32,723 nt of DNA from a virus. The stretch lies in IMG/VR virus record IMGVR_UViG_3300005532_000246, positions 1 to 32,723 of that record; one strand, given 5' to 3'. Positions 18,424 to 27,088 of the stretch are shown one piece after another. The position numbers were made by a program, and so were the translations under genes. Under the pieces are notes generated by a model. That model saw only the letters and a program-made list of their open reading frames with translations. It did not search any database and had not been told where the DNA came from. How positions within the stretch are numbered: position 1 is the first letter of the stretch; each line of letters starts with the position of its first letter.

Positions 18424-20154
18424 ATGGAGAGCGTCACGGGGGTCGTCACCCCCAGCGATCCCCGCGCCCTCCAGGTGCTTGCACAGGAGCTTCGGCTCCT
18501 CCGCGAGATCGACCTCGCGAAACAGCACCCGGCGTTCCTGTTGATGAACGTCGAGTGCGTCGACCAGAAGACAGGCGAGCGGTTCGAGTTCGACCTGTAC
18601 ACGCCTGAGGACGCCGCTCTCGTCGGCAAGCCCGCCCCGGAGCGCACCGGCAAGACGTGGTTCTGGCAGCGGGAGCTCCTCGACTGGAGCATGGAGAACG
18701 GCTTCACGATCGTTCTCAAGGGGCGCCAGTTGGGCGTCACGTGGGTGTACGCCGGCGAGGCGCTCTGGACGCTGCTCACCATGCCCGGCTCGGCCGTCCT
18801 CTGCTACTCGATCAACGAGGACGAGGCGTCCCAGCTGGTGAACCGGGTGTGGGACATGTACGAGTCGCTGCCCGAGCACTTGAAGATGGGGACGACGGTG
18901 CTGAAGCCGTCGCGCGGCCACCGGCCGCACGTCGAGATTGAGCTCAGGCATCCGGACGGCCGCATCTCGTCGATCACCGGCATGGCGTCGACGCCGAAGG
19001 CCGGGCGCGGCCGTACCGCCGCGTTGATCATCCTCGACGAGTACGCGTTCCACCAGTGGGCGCAGCAGAACTGGAAGTCGGTCATCCCGGCGGTCGCCGA
19101 CGGTGCGCGGGCGCGGATCATCTCAACCGCGAACGGCGTCTCGAACGAGACGACCGGCGGCGGCAACTTCTACCACCACCTGTGGGTGAACGCCGGCAGC
19201 ACCTACAAGGGGCTGAAGAAGAAGTTCCTGCGCTGGGATCTGCACCCGCAGCGCGACGAGGCGTGGCGCGCCAGCCTCGTGATGAAGGACGACCAGAAGG
19301 ACGAGGAGTACCCGAACACGCCCGAGGAGGCGTTCCTGCTCTCGGGGCGGCCGTTCTTCGACCGCAAGTCGCTCAAGTTCTACGCCTCGCAGGTGCGCGA
19401 GCCGATCTTCCGCGGCGTCTTCGTCGAGGAGGACGGCACGCTGCCGCGCCGCGCCCGCCTCGAGCAGCGCGACGACGGCGAGGTGTTCGTCTACGAGCTC
19501 CCGATCGGCGAGACCGACGAGGAAGGGGCGCACCAGTACGCGCTGGCGGCCGACAACGCCACCGGTCGCGGCACCGACTTCTCGGCCGCCGCCGTCATCG
19601 ACCTGTCGACGGGCGCGATCGTCGCCGAGATCCACACGAAGATGGATCCCGACCAGTTCGCCGCCCAGCTGCACTACCTGGGGCGCATGTACCACGACGC
19701 GATCATCGCCCCCGAAGACCAGGGCGGCTACGGCATCCCCGTGATCACGGCTCTGCGCGACGGCCGCAACGGTCGCCCGTCCTACCCGCGCCTCTACCGG
19801 CACCGGCGCGCGAACCGCCCCGACCAGGTTGAGTCGACCACCTACGGCTTCCCGATGAACACCGGCACCCGGCCGCAGGTCGTGAACGGCCTGGAGGCGT
19901 GGGTGCGCGAACGCACCTTCCCGTGGGCGACGCCGAACTTCATCAACGAGGCGCCCACGTTCGTGCACCGCGACGTCGGCACGTCGCCCGCGGCCAGCGA
20001 CGGCTGCAACGACGACATGGTGATGACGTGGGGGATCGCCGTTGAGCTTTTCCGCCGCTACGGCCACCACCCGGAGCGGGTGCGCGGCCGCAGCAAGCCG
20101 CAGAACCGCCGCAGATCGAAGTCCTCGAAGCCCGCCTACCCCTGGAGCAACTAG
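18424..20154 (+). CDS. terminase large subunit
   Basis: Protein of 576 residues with both terminase domains. ATPase: LKGRQLGVTW (about 99-108) is the variant Walker A of large terminases, and ALIILDEYAF (about 199-208) is Walker B with catalytic Glu, followed by the ISTANG coupling motif. Nuclease (RNase H-like): ALAADNATGRGTDFSAAAVI near residue 380 (first Asp), APEDQGGYG (second acidic) and GCNDDMVMTW near residue 528 (last acidic pair). It cuts and pumps DNA into the prohead, docked on the portal encoded downstream. The basic C-terminus (SKPQNRRRSKSSK) may bind DNA. ATG 18424 is preceded by a weak AGCGAAG. Confidence 0.95.
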   Translation: MESVTGVVTPSDPRALQVLAQELRLLREIDLAKQHPAFLLMNVECVDQKTGERFEFDLYTPEDAALVGKPAPERTGKTWFWQRELLDWSMENGFTIVLKGRQLGVTWVYAGEALWTLLTMPGSAVLCYSINEDEASQLVNRVWDMYESLPEHLKMGTTVLKPSRGHRPHVEIELRHPDGRISSITGMASTPKAGRGRTAALIILDEYAFHQWAQQNWKSVIPAVADGARARIISTANGVSNETTGGGNFYHHLWVNAGSTYKGLKKKFLRWDLHPQRDEAWRASLVMKDDQKDEEYPNTPEEAFLLSGRPFFDRKSLKFYASQVREPIFRGVFVEEDGTLPRRARLEQRDDGEVFVYELPIGETDEEGAHQYALAADNATGRGTDFSAAAVIDLSTGAIVAEIHTKMDPDQFAAQLHYLGRMYHDAIIAPEDQGGYGIPVITALRDGRNGRPSYPRLYRHRRANRPDQVESTTYGFPMNTGTRPQVVNGLEAWVRERTFPWATPNFINEAPTFVHRDVGTSPAASDGCNDDMVMTWGIAVELFRRYGHHPERVRGRSKPQNRRRSKSSKPAYPWSN

Positions 20155-20457
20155 ATGGCTTTCAACCCGCTCGCAGCCCTCCTCGCCGCCCGCGGCGGTG
20201 CCGCACCGGCACCCGGCGTTCCCGGCGCGCCCGCCGGCCCGCAGGCCAGCGGCGCGCAGCCGAACGTGTCGGCGTTGATCGGGCACATGATCGACCTCGG
20301 CACCCAGGCGATGACGGCCGAGAGGGATCCGCTCGAGAAGGAGGCGCTCTCCAAGATCATCGCGCTCCTGCACGGCTTCGCCGCCCGCGAGCAGAAGCAG
20401 CGGGACGCCGCGATGGGCGCAGGCCCGGCGATCCAGCTGCTACGGCGCCAGGGGTAG
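20155..20457 (+). CDS. hypothetical protein between terminase and portal
   Basis: Protein of 100 residues. The N-terminal 40 residues are Ala/Gly/Pro-rich and disordered. The rest is helical (ALIGHMIDLGTQAMTAERDP, SKIIALLHGFAAREQKQR). ATG 20155 abuts the terminase stop. Position suggests a head-assembly accessory, but no family is recognised. Confidence 0.65.
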   Translation: MAFNPLAALLAARGGAAPAPGVPGAPAGPQASGAQPNVSALIGHMIDLGTQAMTAERDPLEKEALSKIIALLHGFAAREQKQRDAAMGAGPAIQLLRRQG

Positions 20458-20460
20458 ACG

Positions 20461-22362
20461 TTGGCGCTCCAGGACGACGCGAAGGCGCCGATCCGCGAAC
20501 AGGACCGCCCCGCCGTTGAGCGGGTGGTGCGCGACTTCGAGGAGGCGAAGCGCCAGCACGACACCTTCGTCAGCTTCGTTGAGCGGATGTACCGCGCCTA
20601 CCGCGGCGTGCTTGAGAAGCAGTCCGAGGCGGCCCAGTGGACGTCGAAGCTGCACCCGGCCTACGGCCTGCAGCTGGTCGAGTCGATCGTCGCCAACATG
20701 ATCGACGACCGCACTACCTTCCAGATCAAGCCGCGGCCGATGATCGACGACCTCGCTCGCATCGAGGAGTACGTCACCGGTGCTAAGGCACTCGAGAACG
20801 TGATTCGCTACGAGCTCGAGATGGCGCGCTTCTCGCAGAAGCAGCGCCCGTTCGCGCTCCAGAACTCGATCGCCGGCCTGACGGTCGCGAAGATCTCCTG
20901 GGAGTACGACGAGTCCGCCTGTCGCCGCTACGCGCAGCACGAGAAGGAGATCCGCCACCCGGAAACGGACGAGGTGATCGGCACCTACCCGGTTCTGGTC
21001 GCGCAGGAGGACACGCGCGTCGTCCGCGACGGCCCCGGCTTCGAGGTTGTGGATGTGCGCGACTTCTTCTGGCCGGAGAACGCGCAGGACGTGCAGGGCG
21101 CCAAGTACGTCATCCATCGCGTCTGGATGTCGATCGATGAGCTTCGCGAGCTTGAGGCGGCCGGCGTCTACAAGAACGTCGACCAGCTGAGCAACACCCG
21201 CGACATCCAGTCGTGGGAAGGCCAGGTGTGGCGCTCCGACGAGCTTTTCCTCACCAACCGCAAGCGCGGCATGGTCGAAGTGCTCGAGCACTGGGGGCCG
21301 GACGGAAAGGTGACGACGGTCGGCAACCGGCACGTGCTGCTGCGCGCTCCGATGGACAACCCGTACGACCACCGCAAGCGGCCGTTCGTCGTGGCGAGCT
21401 CGATGCCGCAGCCGTTCCAGTTCGTCGGCGTCTCCGACATGGAGGTGATCGAGCCGCTGCAGCGCGCCCTCTGGACGACGCTGAACCAGCGCATCGACAA
21501 CGTGTCGCTGCTGAACAACGCGATCATCATCCTGCGCGACACCGCCGACGACCAGGACTACGAGTTCGCGCCCGGCGAGTTCTGGACGGTCGAGGATCCG
21601 ACCGAGGTTCAGATGTGGCAGCCGAACCCGCTGCCGGCCGAGGTCAGCCTCGGCGCCGAGAACGGCCTCAAGTCGGACATGAACAACGTCACTGGCGGCC
21701 TCGGCCTGATGTCGGGGCAGGACCTGCAGCAGATGGACTCGGCGACCGCGACCGGTGTTTCGACGCTGACGACGATCGCGCAGAAGCGCCTGTCCGCCCG
21801 CCGTGCCCAGTTCGCCTACGCCTACGAGGACGCCGGCCTGCAGATCATCCCGCTGATCCAGCAGTTCATGCGCACCGACCGGATCGTCCCGATCACCGGC
21901 CTTGGCGGCGCGCAGGCGTTTGAGCGGATCTCGCCGGCGCAGGTGCAGGGCAACTACGCCTGCTCGGTGATGTCGATCTCGGAGTCGCTGCTGCGCCAGG
22001 AGCGCCGCGCCGAGCAGCAAGCGCTGTTTACGCTCGCCTTGCAGGCGGCCCCGCTCGCCGCGGCCGTGGGTGCCCCGCTCAACTTCCGCCGCTGGGTGGA
22101 GGATCTGCTGGAGGCGTTCGACAAGGTGGACGCGGACGCCTACTTCTCGTCGACGACACAGGCGCCGCCCGGCCAGGTCGCCGCGCCGGGTGGCGGCGCG
22201 GTCGGGACACCGCAGATCGGCGACATGCCGGAGCCGCCGAGCGCGGGCGTCACATCGCCGCTTGCGACGGCGATCACGTCGCCCTCGAATGCGCTCTCGC
22301 AGTCGCCCGCCGTGATGATGCACCGCGCGCTCGCGCAGCGCGGCGCCGGACGAAACGCCTAA
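20461..22362 (+). CDS. portal protein
   Basis: Protein of 633 residues between terminase and scaffold. The N-terminal AYRGVLEKQSEAAQWTSKLH and then LVESIVANMIDDRTTFQIKP, the central DVRDFFWPENAQD and the long helical TATGVSTLTTIAQKRLSARR region, leading to EDAGLQIIPLIQQF, are typical of the portal families of podovirus-like phages. It forms the dodecameric ring through which DNA is packed and ejected. The C-terminal 100 residues are low-complexity (PPGQVAAPGGGAVG). TTG 20461 is preceded by AGGGG and follows the previous stop by three bases. Confidence 0.9.
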   Translation: MALQDDAKAPIREQDRPAVERVVRDFEEAKRQHDTFVSFVERMYRAYRGVLEKQSEAAQWTSKLHPAYGLQLVESIVANMIDDRTTFQIKPRPMIDDLARIEEYVTGAKALENVIRYELEMARFSQKQRPFALQNSIAGLTVAKISWEYDESACRRYAQHEKEIRHPETDEVIGTYPVLVAQEDTRVVRDGPGFEVVDVRDFFWPENAQDVQGAKYVIHRVWMSIDELRELEAAGVYKNVDQLSNTRDIQSWEGQVWRSDELFLTNRKRGMVEVLEHWGPDGKVTTVGNRHVLLRAPMDNPYDHRKRPFVVASSMPQPFQFVGVSDMEVIEPLQRALWTTLNQRIDNVSLLNNAIIILRDTADDQDYEFAPGEFWTVEDPTEVQMWQPNPLPAEVSLGAENGLKSDMNNVTGGLGLMSGQDLQQMDSATATGVSTLTTIAQKRLSARRAQFAYAYEDAGLQIIPLIQQFMRTDRIVPITGLGGAQAFERISPAQVQGNYACSVMSISESLLRQERRAEQQALFTLALQAAPLAAAVGAPLNFRRWVEDLLEAFDKVDADAYFSSTTQAPPGQVAAPGGGAVGTPQIGDMPEPPSAGVTSPLATAITSPSNALSQSPAVMMHRALAQRGAGRNA

Positions 22363-22391
22363 AGGGGTGATGGCACCTGCCTGACAAGGAC

Positions 22392-22700
22392 GTGACGCGC
22401 GAAGACCTTGCGGTGCGCGCGCACAAGGCGGCGCAGATCGCGGAGAAGCTGCGCGATCTTGCCGGCAGCGAAGGATGGGCGGTGCTGCGCGAGGTCTTCA
22501 CTGCCGCCGAGAGCACCTACTACGCGACGGTCACCCGCCAGCTAATGCGGGGCCGCGACATCGACCAGCGCAAGCTGGACTACAACCGCGGGATCTTCGA
22601 CGGGGTGAAGCAACTCCTCGAGCAGCCCGACAAAGCCGAAGCCGCACTGAAGCGGGCGCTCGACAGGATCGAGGCGTTCGACGCGGCCGAGAAGGAGTGA
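22392..22700 (+). CDS. hypothetical helical protein
   Basis: Protein of 102 residues, nearly all helical (DLAVRAHKAAQIAEKLRDLA, TRQLMRGRDIDQRKLDYNRG). The pattern KLDYNRGIFDGVKQLLEQPD recalls small proteins encoded between portal and scaffold in several phages, of unknown role. GTG 22392 is used here; CTG 22377 after AAAGGGG is an alternative. GAAGGAG at the end serves the next gene. Confidence 0.65.
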   Translation: MTREDLAVRAHKAAQIAEKLRDLAGSEGWAVLREVFTAAESTYYATVTRQLMRGRDIDQRKLDYNRGIFDGVKQLLEQPDKAEAALKRALDRIEAFDAAEKE

Positions 22701-22705
22701 TCTGA

Positions 22706-23812
22706 TTGTCCGAACTGGACTTTGACGGCCTCGAGATCGGCACCGACGACGGTGCCGTCGACGAGGCCTTCGCCGCCGCGTTTCGCCGGGCCGACGGCAC
22801 CGATACCGAAACGACGACCGAAGAGGCGACACCCGACGAAGAGTCGTCGGCCGCCGCGGAAGGACAGCCCAGGGACGAGCAGGGCCGCTTCACGCCCGAG
22901 GTCACCGACCTCGAGGGCGAGGTCGAAGAGAAGGAACAGGAAGGCGAGCAGGAGCAGGAGTCGCCCGCGGCCAGCACTGGCGACCCGCTCGTCGACGAGT
23001 TCCTCGCCAAGTACGACGGGGACATCGAGAAGGCGGTCAAGGCCGCCGCGCACCAGAACGCCCTGCTTGGACGCCAGGCCGACGAGGTCGGCCAGCTGCG
23101 TCAGCAGTTGGAGGAGCTACGCCAGCAGGTCGCGGCGCCGCAGCAGCGGCCCCCGGTGGTGCCGATCACGGCCGAGGTCGTCGAGGAGCTCGACAGTCTC
23201 GCCGTCTCCAACCCGCAGGCGGCGCTGACCAGGGTCGCGCAGCTTGGCGACCCGACCGGCCAGTTGACGGAGCGCGTGATGGATGTCTGGTTCGCGACGA
23301 ACCCGCGCCAGGCGTCAGCCTTCCAGGCGTCGCTGATCGCCCAGCAGACCGAGGCGCGCGTCCGCGCCGAACTGCAGCCGATCGCGGAGCGCGAAGCGCA
23401 GTCCGCCGAGGAGCGTGCGTTCGTGGAGGCGTGGAACGCTGCCGCCGAGCGCGCCCCGGACCTGAACGAGCTCGCGCCGACGATCAAGGAGGTCCTCGAC
23501 GAGCGCCCGGCGCTCGCGAAGACGATCCTGTCCACGACGGACGCAGCCGAGCGCGCCGAGCTTCTGCTCGCCGCGAGAGAGATCGCCGCCGCGCGCAGCG
23601 GCGTCAAGTCCTCGGAGATCCGCCGGATCGCCGAGAAGCAGCAGGCCGACGAGGCCGCCGCCGCCAAGAAGGCGGCGACGCTCGCCAGGCCGTCCGCCGT
23701 CGGGTCGCAGCCCGGCGTGGCGGACAAGGAACTGACCGAGGCCGACCGCATCAAGGCGGGACTCCTCGGCGCGGCCAGCACGTCGATCCTCGACGGGCTG
23801 ACGACCGCCTAG
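22706..23812 (+). CDS. scaffolding protein
   Basis: Protein of 368 residues directly upstream of the capsid gene. It is very acidic with many Glu/Gln and long coiled-coil segments (VGQLRQQLEELRQQV), includes the PRDEQGRFTPE motif common in phage scaffold-like proteins, and is poor in aromatic residues. The C-terminal part (EIRRIAEKQQADEAAAAKKA) is a charged helix likely to contact the coat protein. It should direct prohead assembly and leave before maturation. TTG 22706 has GAAGGAG eight bases upstream. No protease motif is visible in it. Confidence 0.83.
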   Translation: MSELDFDGLEIGTDDGAVDEAFAAAFRRADGTDTETTTEEATPDEESSAAAEGQPRDEQGRFTPEVTDLEGEVEEKEQEGEQEQESPAASTGDPLVDEFLAKYDGDIEKAVKAAAHQNALLGRQADEVGQLRQQLEELRQQVAAPQQRPPVVPITAEVVEELDSLAVSNPQAALTRVAQLGDPTGQLTERVMDVWFATNPRQASAFQASLIAQQTEARVRAELQPIAEREAQSAEERAFVEAWNAAAERAPDLNELAPTIKEVLDERPALAKTILSTTDAAERAELLLAAREIAAARSGVKSSEIRRIAEKQQADEAAAAKKAATLARPSAVGSQPGVADKELTEADRIKAGLLGAASTSILDGLTTA

Positions 23813-23960
23813 CCGCGCGAACCGCGCGAAGATCCGACCGCCCGTACCGGCCCGCGAAGGACACCCGGGGTGCGGTGGATGAAGTCCGTCCGTAGGCCCG
23901 CGAGGACACCCTGACGGATCGGAAGACGCAAATCCCTTCCTTTCCCAAAGGAGCACGAAG
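23813..23960 (+). promoter_or_regulatory. structured leader before the capsid gene
   Basis: A 148-base gap with an imperfect direct repeat (GGCCCGCGAAGGACACCC 23849-23866 and GGCCCGCGAGGACACCC 23895-23911) framed by GATCCG (23831-23836) and CGGATC (23915-23920). It ends with AAAGGAG before the TTG at 23961. This arrangement suggests a folded leader or processing site that raises capsid mRNA level. No promoter boxes are clear. Confidence 0.45.
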
Positions 23961-24550
23961 TTGGCTGTCACCGCACTGACGGGGCAGGTCGACACGAACA
24001 CGATCCTTGTCGACGAGAAGATTGTCGACATGGACGACGTGGTGGGGATGCTCGACCCCCAGACGTCGCAGTTCACGACCATGCTCATGAAGATCGCCGA
24101 GAAGAAGGCGAGGAACCAGAAGGTCGAGTGGCTCGAAGATCAGCTGTTTCCCCGTCTCGCCACCGTCGCGACGGGTGGCTACACGAATGTCGCCACCGCG
24201 ATCCCGGTGACGGCGGGCCAGGGCCAGTACTTCCGGGCCGGCTCGTTCGTTCGCAACGCCCGCACGGGTGAGGGCTTCGTCGTCACTTCGGTGTCGACGG
24301 ACACCCTGAACGTGACGCGCGGTATCGGGGCCGTCGCGGCTGCCGCCGGTAACGCCGGCGACCAGCTGCTCATCGTCGGGAACGCGTCGATGCAGGGCGC
24401 GGGGCTCGGGACGATGAAGGTCGCGAAGCGCGTGATGAACTACAACTACGAGCAGATCCAGCGCGATCCGTACGGGTTCACGAACACCCTGATCGCCACC
24501 GACCTGTACACCGGTGGGGAGCCGGACTACGAGCGCAAGAAGAAGCTGAT
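23961..24550 (+). CDS. major capsid protein, exon 1
   Basis: Encodes the first 196 residues plus two bases of the next codon. Start is TTG 23961 with AAAGGAG upstream. The sequence KVEWLEDQLFPR near residue 54 and the overall length fit the SU10/DUF5309 group of HK97-fold capsid proteins. Joined to exon 2 (25318-25888), the protein is 386 residues. The exons meet inside an Ile codon, giving RKKKLI then EHKRAIEYGLFWG, a continuous helix as in related coat proteins. Without splicing, translation continues for ten intron-coded residues to the TAA at 24582-24584, giving a truncated 207-residue product. Family call is moderately sure; capsid identity rests also on following the scaffold gene. Confidence 0.87.
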
Positions 24551-25317
24551 TGATTCGGTCAGCTTCGTCCGGTGCGCTCTCTAAACTAAACCGGACACAA
24601 ATACCCGTCTATTTTGCGGGAACACCCTTAGAGCCACGCCCCCTCACTAGGAACAGACGGCGTGGATTGGGCGATCCGCAGGAGAAGGAACGATGACATA
24701 TTCGCTGGAGTTCATTGGCGGACTCGTTTGCGGAGAGGGATGTTTTTCTCTCTCGGTCAACAAGCTTCGCCAGTCCAGGGGCGCGGGATGGCTTCGCGTC
24801 ACACCGGTCTTTTCGATGACCATGTGTGATCTCGAAGTGATGAACGGGGTCGCCGACTCGTTTCGAGAGTACGGCCTCCCTGTTTACGTTCGAGATGTCT
24901 TCTCGCCAAGTCGACTAGGAAACCGACCGGCCCTTCGGATTCACGTGAACGGGCAGGCCCGTCTTCTGAAAATCACAGAGGCGCTCCTGCCGCACCTGTA
25001 CGGAGACAAGAAGAAAGCGGCCCAGGCGGTTCACGACTTCTGTCTTCACAGATTGACGCGCGTTGGGGAGTTCAACCCCAAGCATCCAAAGCGCCTTGGG
25101 TACAGGGGGATCGACGACTTCGACATTGACTGCATCGAAAGATGCCGCGATGCGAATAGGTCGAACCGCGAACATGTCCACTCGATAGCCGACCTCAGAG
25201 ACTACAAGATGGGACGCGCCAAGAGGGCGCGGAAGATATAGTCCGACCTCCGATCGAAAGACGGAGAGCCAGGCAGAAATGACCTGGCCCGCCCCGAACA
25301 GGGCGAGTAACAACCTG
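24551..25317 (+). other. group I intron in the capsid gene
   Basis: A 767-base intron. P1: GAAGCTGAT (24542-24550, exon end) pairs fully with GTCAGCTTC (24558-24566), with the diagnostic U-G at the splice site. P10: TTCG (24554-24557) pairs with exon 2 CGAG. P2: GTCCGGT (24567-24573) with ACCGGAC (24590-24596). A core GCGGGAACACCC precedes the stem CCACGCC/GGCGTGG (24634-24640, 24659-24665). GAAGATATAGTCC (25232-25244) matches the conserved 3' P7 strand of phage group I introns. Three hairpins follow (25248-25266, 25269-25287, 25290-25305). The last intron base is G25317. P3, P7 5' strand and P8 were not resolved. Confidence 0.9.
24693..25241 (+). CDS. LAGLIDADG homing endonuclease (intron-encoded)
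   Basis: Protein of 182 residues. FIGGLVCGEGCFSLSV (residues 7-22) is the LAGLIDADG helix and first strand of single-motif enzymes, which act as homodimers; the Glu in CGEG is the metal-binding acid. A later TEALLPHLYGDKKKAAQAVH is also typical. It would cut intron-less capsid genes and so spread the intron. AGGAGAAGG lies before ATG 24693. Its stop codon is formed by the TAG of the intron P7 strand (AGATATAG), so the gene ends within the ribozyme core. Codon use is less GC-biased than in neighbouring genes, consistent with later arrival. Confidence 0.92.
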   Translation: MTYSLEFIGGLVCGEGCFSLSVNKLRQSRGAGWLRVTPVFSMTMCDLEVMNGVADSFREYGLPVYVRDVFSPSRLGNRPALRIHVNGQARLLKITEALLPHLYGDKKKAAQAVHDFCLHRLTRVGEFNPKHPKRLGYRGIDDFDIDCIERCRDANRSNREHVHSIADLRDYKMGRAKRARKI

Positions 25318-25888
25318 CGAGCACAAGCGCGCGATCGAGTACGGCCTCTTCTGGGGCGCCCGCTACCTCGACACGTCGGGTACGAACCCGGTCGGGTACT
25401 CGGGCGGCGTCGTCGAGTTCCTGGCGACGAACATCCACAACGTCGGTGGGGCGCTGACGAAGTCGGCGCTCGACACGTACCTCCAGACGGACCTCCAGCA
25501 CGGCTCGGAGAACAAGGTCCTCTTCTGCTCGCCGACCGCGGCGACGGAGATGTCGGGCTTCCTCCGCGACAACTGGGTTCGTGTGGACGCGAAGACGCGG
25601 CTGTGGGGCGCGAAGGTCGACGCCCTGATCTCGGGCGCCTACGGCTTCCAGATCCCCGTCATCGTGAAGCGCGACTGGAACGACTTCAGCACCGCCAACA
25701 CGCAGTACGGCGGCTGGATGTTCCTGATCGACATGGACTACGTCAAGTTCCGGCCGCTGCGGACGACCCGTCTGCTCCGCAACCGGCAGAACAACGACGT
25801 GGACGGCTACGACGAGGAGTACCTGACCGAGTACTGCCTCGAGCTTCAGCAGGAGCCGGTCCACGCGCTGTACCAGGGCATCCAGTAG
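25318..25888 (+). CDS. major capsid protein, exon 2
   Basis: Encodes residues 197-386 of the capsid protein, starting with the last base of the split Ile codon and EHKRAIEYGLFWGARYL. It contains the C-terminal half of the HK97-like fold (FCSPTAATEMSGFLRD, KVDALISGAYGFQIPVIV) and the conserved end MFLIDMDYVKFRPLRTTRLL. It has no start signal of its own. Stop TAG 25886-25888 is followed by a hairpin terminator. Confidence 0.88.
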
Positions 25889-25902
25889 GCCCTGACGTAA
25901 AC

Positions 25903-25929
25903 GGAGGGGCTGGCTTGTCCGGCCCCTCC
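25903..25929 (+). terminator. hairpin after the capsid gene
   Basis: GGAGGGGCTGG (25903-25913) and CCGGCCCCTCC (25919-25929) form an 11-bp stem with one T-G pair and a CTTGT loop, followed by TCATCTT. Position 15 bases after the capsid stop suggests a partial terminator or mRNA-stabilising end that sets the high capsid level apart from downstream genes. Confidence 0.68.
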
Positions 25930-25955
25930 TCATCTTCCCGAAGGAGTTGATTCGC

Positions 25956-26546
25956 TTGGCGAGATACGTCGCCCGCGCCGCCCGCTACACGCATGGGATC
26001 GGCGAGCCCACCATCGCGCTTGTCAACGGCATCGAGATGGAGACCGGCAAGAAGAGGATCGCGAAGTTCCAGGCCGGCGCCCTGCTCGACCACGAGATCG
26101 AGGCGGGGCTGAAGGCGTTCACGTTCAAGGGACTCGCCGACGGCGTCACCCCGGAGACGCGTCTGTCGGTATTCGACACGCGCGACTACCAGAAGGCGCA
26201 CAAGCTGACGGACGAGGAGCGCGAGGAGATCGAGCGGACGCTCGAGTCGAGCGGCGCCTTCGGGGCCGACTTCATCAAGGTGGAGGAGATCCACGCGGCG
26301 AAGCCGTTCCCGTCCTACGACGAGAAGTCGCCCGAGGAGATCCTGGAGATCGTCGGGGCCGCCGAGATCGACCCGAACGTCGCCTACCGCTACGAGGCCG
26401 AGAACCAGGCGCGCGAGGAGCTTCTCGACGCGTACGTGAAGCTGGGCGCCGACCCGGTGGGTGTCCCGCGCGAACTCGAGAGCCTGTCGCTGAACGAGGG
26501 CGAGAGCATCTTCAAGCCGACCGGCGAACTGATCGTCCGCGCATAG
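25956..26546 (+). CDS. hypothetical protein downstream of capsid
   Basis: Protein of 196 residues, alpha/beta and highly charged. The N-terminal part is strand-rich (EPTIALVNGIEMETGKKRIA) and the middle helical (TDEEREEIERTLESSGAFG). TTG 25956 is preferred over TTG 25947 because GAAGGAG lies nine bases before it. In this position phages often carry head-completion or decoration genes, but no family is recognised. Confidence 0.65.
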   Translation: MARYVARAARYTHGIGEPTIALVNGIEMETGKKRIAKFQAGALLDHEIEAGLKAFTFKGLADGVTPETRLSVFDTRDYQKAHKLTDEEREEIERTLESSGAFGADFIKVEEIHAAKPFPSYDEKSPEEILEIVGAAEIDPNVAYRYEAENQAREELLDAYVKLGADPVGVPRELESLSLNEGESIFKPTGELIVRA

Positions 26547-26975
26547 ATGTCCGAGCGCTGGCGCGAGTGGACACCTCCGGTCGAGATCATCGACCAGCCG
26601 GACGAGGTGATCGTCGAGGGCGACCAGGTGTCGCGCTCGTACAACGTGAAGTGGCCAGCGGAGGCGGTCGCCCGGATCCGGTTCGGCTACCAGTGCTTGA
26701 AGTGCATGGAGCCGCAGGAGACGCCGTTCCCGCGGGAATGCGCCAACCCGATCTGCCGCTACCCGATGCGGGCGCGGCAGGCAGACGACTTCGCGCTCGA
26801 GTTCCAGGGCGAGGAGCAGTTCGTCGGTGACGCCGAGCGGGACCGGCGCGACCTGGAGGCGCTTGAGGAGCGGTCGGCGCGGCGTGCCCACAAGCCCGGC
26901 TCGTCGATCGCCGTCCCCGCCGACATTCGTCGCTCGAAGGGCGGTGTGATCCTCCCCGGGGGCGTCGATGCCTAG
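26547..26975 (+). CDS. zinc-ribbon protein in the head-gene cluster
   Basis: Protein of 142 residues with CLKCMEPQETPFPRECANPIC, i.e. C-x2-C-x11-C-x4-C, a zinc-ribbon-type site, at about 50-70. The C-terminal half is helical and charged (DAERDRRDLEALEERSARRA). ATG 26547 abuts the previous stop. Similar zinc-ribbon proteins occur near the capsid genes of actinophages; function unknown. Confidence 0.68.
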   Translation: MSERWREWTPPVEIIDQPDEVIVEGDQVSRSYNVKWPAEAVARIRFGYQCLKCMEPQETPFPRECANPICRYPMRARQADDFALEFQGEEQFVGDAERDRRDLEALEERSARRAHKPGSSIAVPADIRRSKGGVILPGGVDA

Positions 26976-27087
26976 ACGGGCGGGCAGCCGCGCGCTCACC
27001 AGCAAGACGAAGCGGCAGCGCCAGCGGCGCGGACGCAAGCTCGAATCGCAGAAGCAGCTGCGGGCGAACGCCGCCCGGGGAAGGTGA
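26968..27087 (+). CDS. very basic micro-protein
   Basis: Protein of 39 residues, almost entirely Arg/Lys/Gln-rich (RALTSKTKRQRQRRGRKLES). ATG 26968 overlaps the preceding stop by eight bases and the stop is one base before the next ATG. The extreme charge suggests binding to nucleic acid, for example inside the capsid. The tight packing on both sides supports it as a gene. Confidence 0.52.
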   Translation: MPRRAGSRALTSKTKRQRQRRGRKLESQKQLRANAARGR

Positions 27088-27088
27088 C

